A stretch of 64,000 bases of DNA from an uncultured Prevotellaceae bacterium (GTDB taxonomy: Bacteria > Bacteroidota > Bacteroidia > Bacteroidales > Bacteroidaceae), in NCBI GenBank assembly GCA_902780635.1, contig CACZGH010000011.1, positions 62,001 to 126,000 of the forward strand. The letters run 5' to 3'. Under the pieces are notes generated by a model that was not told the DNA's origin, did not search any database, and saw only the letters and a program-made list of their open reading frames with translations. Positions 62,674 through 64,000 of this stretch are shown here, one piece after another (the first letter of the stretch is position 1; every line of letters begins with the position of its first letter). Made by a program: the position numbers and the translations under genes.

Positions 62674-63633
62674 TCACTTGGTCTTCTGCTTTTTGGGAGG
62701 GAAGTCTTTGATATTGATCAAACTGCCAAGTTCTGTCAAAAATTCTTGGCTGAAACTATCCATTAGCCCTCCTTGTGAGGTAAATGTAAGTTCACCAAAA
62801 TAGATTTTCCCATTAACATTATACAAATCTACCCGCACCTCAGGAAAACCAGCAGACAATTGCTCTGCAATATGAATCATCTTTTCTAAATTCTGAGGTT
62901 TGGGCAATAGTTTTCCCTGTGGGTAATCCGATGTAAAAACAGTATATTCAGGATGTGCATTCCAGTCGAGATCGTAGGTCAGTTTATATGCTTTACCTCC
63001 TTCGACATCCCTATCGTAATACACACATATATAGTGAGCCTTGCCATAAATACACCATATTTTATAATCTATAAGGCTTTCTGTGTCATCTGATTGTATC
63101 AGCAATTCCTCTGCAATGATACAGGGAACCATATCCTTATATTGTGGTTCTACGTGAAGAATACCGATGTCCTTACGCTTTAACCAATGATCCAGTGTAG
63201 ATAAGATGTTCTTTCGTTGCTTTTCATCCATCTTATCCTTGTCACGGACTATCAGGTTGGTTCCTGTGCCATCTCCATTATTGGCTTTGAATATGAAAGA
63301 TGAGGGCAGGGAAGCAAAGTCTATCTCATCTATATGATACCATACGCCATATAGCTTTGGCAGGATCTCTTTAAGACCTATACTCTCTACATATGATCTC
63401 ACTTTATATTTATCCGCCAGCTCCGTCCATTTTGAAGTGTCAGAATATAATTTTGCCCATAAAATCTTCTCATTGAGGTCTTTGGGATTCTTTAAGTCGA
63501 CACATCGACGGAACGTGAAAAAATACCTCAGTCGAATCAAGGTGACAGGAGAACATTTCCCCATCCACTTACAGATAAGAATAAGAGGATAGAAAAGAAT
63601 TCTGCCTGACTTGCTTGTGGTCGGATGGAACAT
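62674..63633 (-). CDS. TupA-type ATP-grasp amidoligase, copy 2
   Basis: 319 residues. RRCVDLKNPKDLNEKILWAKL (about 48-68, here in two parts RRCVDLKNPK and DLNEKILWAKL), DKYKVRSYVESIGLKE, SFIFKANNGDGTGTNLIV (ATP site), DYKIWCIYGKAHYICVYYD and the metal end VRVDLYNVNGKIYFGELTF. It has the same domain order as 43971-44915 but lies in the right-hand operon. Probably ligates an amino acid or amine to a sugar acid of the polymer. Ends 33 bases before the ACP gene. Confidence 0.84.
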   Translation of the reverse strand: MFHPTTSKSGRILFYPLILICKWMGKCSPVTLIRLRYFFTFRRCVDLKNPKDLNEKILWAKLYSDTSKWTELADKYKVRSYVESIGLKEILPKLYGVWYHIDEIDFASLPSSFIFKANNGDGTGTNLIVRDKDKMDEKQRKNILSTLDHWLKRKDIGILHVEPQYKDMVPCIIAEELLIQSDDTESLIDYKIWCIYGKAHYICVYYDRDVEGGKAYKLTYDLDWNAHPEYTVFTSDYPQGKLLPKPQNLEKMIHIAEQLSAGFPEVRVDLYNVNGKIYFGELTFTSQGGLMDSFSQEFLTELGSLINIKDFPPKKQKTK

Positions 63634-63638
63634 GACTA

Positions 63639-64000
63639 TTAAAGATTGATGCTTTTGAAAAAAGAAGGAGTCAGCAGCGCATTCATGTCATACTTCATCG
63701 CCATAGACTGAGCATTTTTCCCCCGCTCAACGATCATATGAGGATTATTGATATAAAACTCCATCGCATCTGCCAACGCTTCTACCTGATGTACTGGCAC
63801 AATCGTGCCCGTCTTGCCATCCTCTACAATATCGGCATTGAGATTCCATTTTGTCGCTATGATGGGAAGACCAGCGATAAACCCATCAATTAATATTCCT
63901 GCAAAGCCCTCTCCTGGCAAGAAAGTGGGGAAAAGCATGACATCATAACCAGCCAATTCATCATAATTTTCTTTGACGCGTAAGTCGATGAAACCTTTAT
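63639..64000 (-). CDS. GT4-family glycosyltransferase, C-terminal part (runs off the window)
   Basis: The frame is open to base 64000, so the N-terminal half lies outside. The visible part holds the GT-B nucleotide-sugar site: GYDVMLFPTFLPGEGFAGIL, IDGFIAGLPIIATKWN with the Glu-x7-Glu-like position changed, and NADIVEDGKTG. It adds a sugar to the repeat unit. It precedes the TupA gene by 5 bases in the same operon. Confidence 0.85.
   Translation of the reverse strand, partial: KGFIDLRVKENYDELAGYDVMLFPTFLPGEGFAGILIDGFIAGLPIIATKWNLNADIVEDGKTGTIVPVHQVEALADAMEFYINNPHMIVERGKNAQSMAMKYDMNALLTPSFFKSINL

Overview
The window looks like a chromosomal stretch of a gut- or rumen-type Bacteroidales, most likely Prevotellaceae (Prevotella, Segatella or Xylanibacter-like). 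The reasons are SusC/SusD pairs, BACON and dockerin-like modules, Bacteroidales promoters (TTG or TTTG, about 19-20 bases, then TAnnTTTG), secreted proteins ending in a 'GIYIVNGKK' type tail, and a Prevotella-style xylanase operon. No rRNA, tRNA, CRISPR array or insertion sequence was seen.

Left part (1-29 kb, carbohydrate use and housekeeping). At 1-11 kb on the + strand there is a truncated GH3 glycosidase, an unusual one-piece sensor (periplasmic sugar-binding domain, membrane helix, AraC DNA-binding domain), then SusC, SusD, a SusE-position lipoprotein and a GH32 enzyme. This reads as a fructan utilisation locus. A 21-bp spaced direct repeat lies just upstream of susC and is a likely operator. 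At 11.7-16.5 kb on the - strand is a xylan operon: SGNH esterase, GPH sugar symporter, GH10 xylanase and GH43. Then come a DUF3160 operon (16.7-20.8 kb), an Oar-like TonB receptor with a BACON/OB-fold lipoprotein (21-26 kb) and polynucleotide phosphorylase (26.3-28.7 kb). Two tiny secreted proteins, each little more than a pair of dockerin repeats, sit at 11.2-11.6 and 28.8-29.2 kb.

Middle part (29-48 kb, AT-richer, accessory). Four ATP-grasp ligases stand as two convergent pairs (29.4-34.1 kb). They are followed by two paralogous cassettes, each a large secreted repeat protein plus a peptide of 65-70 residues. The cassettes share a duplicated leader whose -10-like element is exactly 195 bases from both start codons. 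Next is an operon with a beta-helix protein, a TupA-type amidoligase, a fifth ATP-grasp ligase, an N5-(carboxyethyl)ornithine synthase-like dehydrogenase, a serine-acetyltransferase-like enzyme and a CapA-type protein, plus a divergent second CapA-type gene.

Right part (48-64 kb, - strand). One long surface-polysaccharide operon reads from the right edge leftward: GT4 fragment, second TupA amidoligase, acyl carrier protein, ketoacyl synthase III, SDR, hexapeptide acyltransferase, alpha-1,2-fucosyltransferase, GT2, DegT aminotransferase, phosphoglycosyl transferase, NTP-transferase-like protein, a GH29 fucosidase, the GDP-fucose enzymes ManC, Gmd and Fcl, and an MBOAT/SGNH O-acylation pair. 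ManC appears to have lost about 35 internal residues.

Together the middle and right parts suggest a fucose-containing surface polymer decorated with O-acyl groups, an ACP-derived acyl group and, most unusually, amino acids or opine-like amino acids joined by a battery of seven ATP-grasp ligases. This last idea is inference and is the main candidate for an undescribed system.
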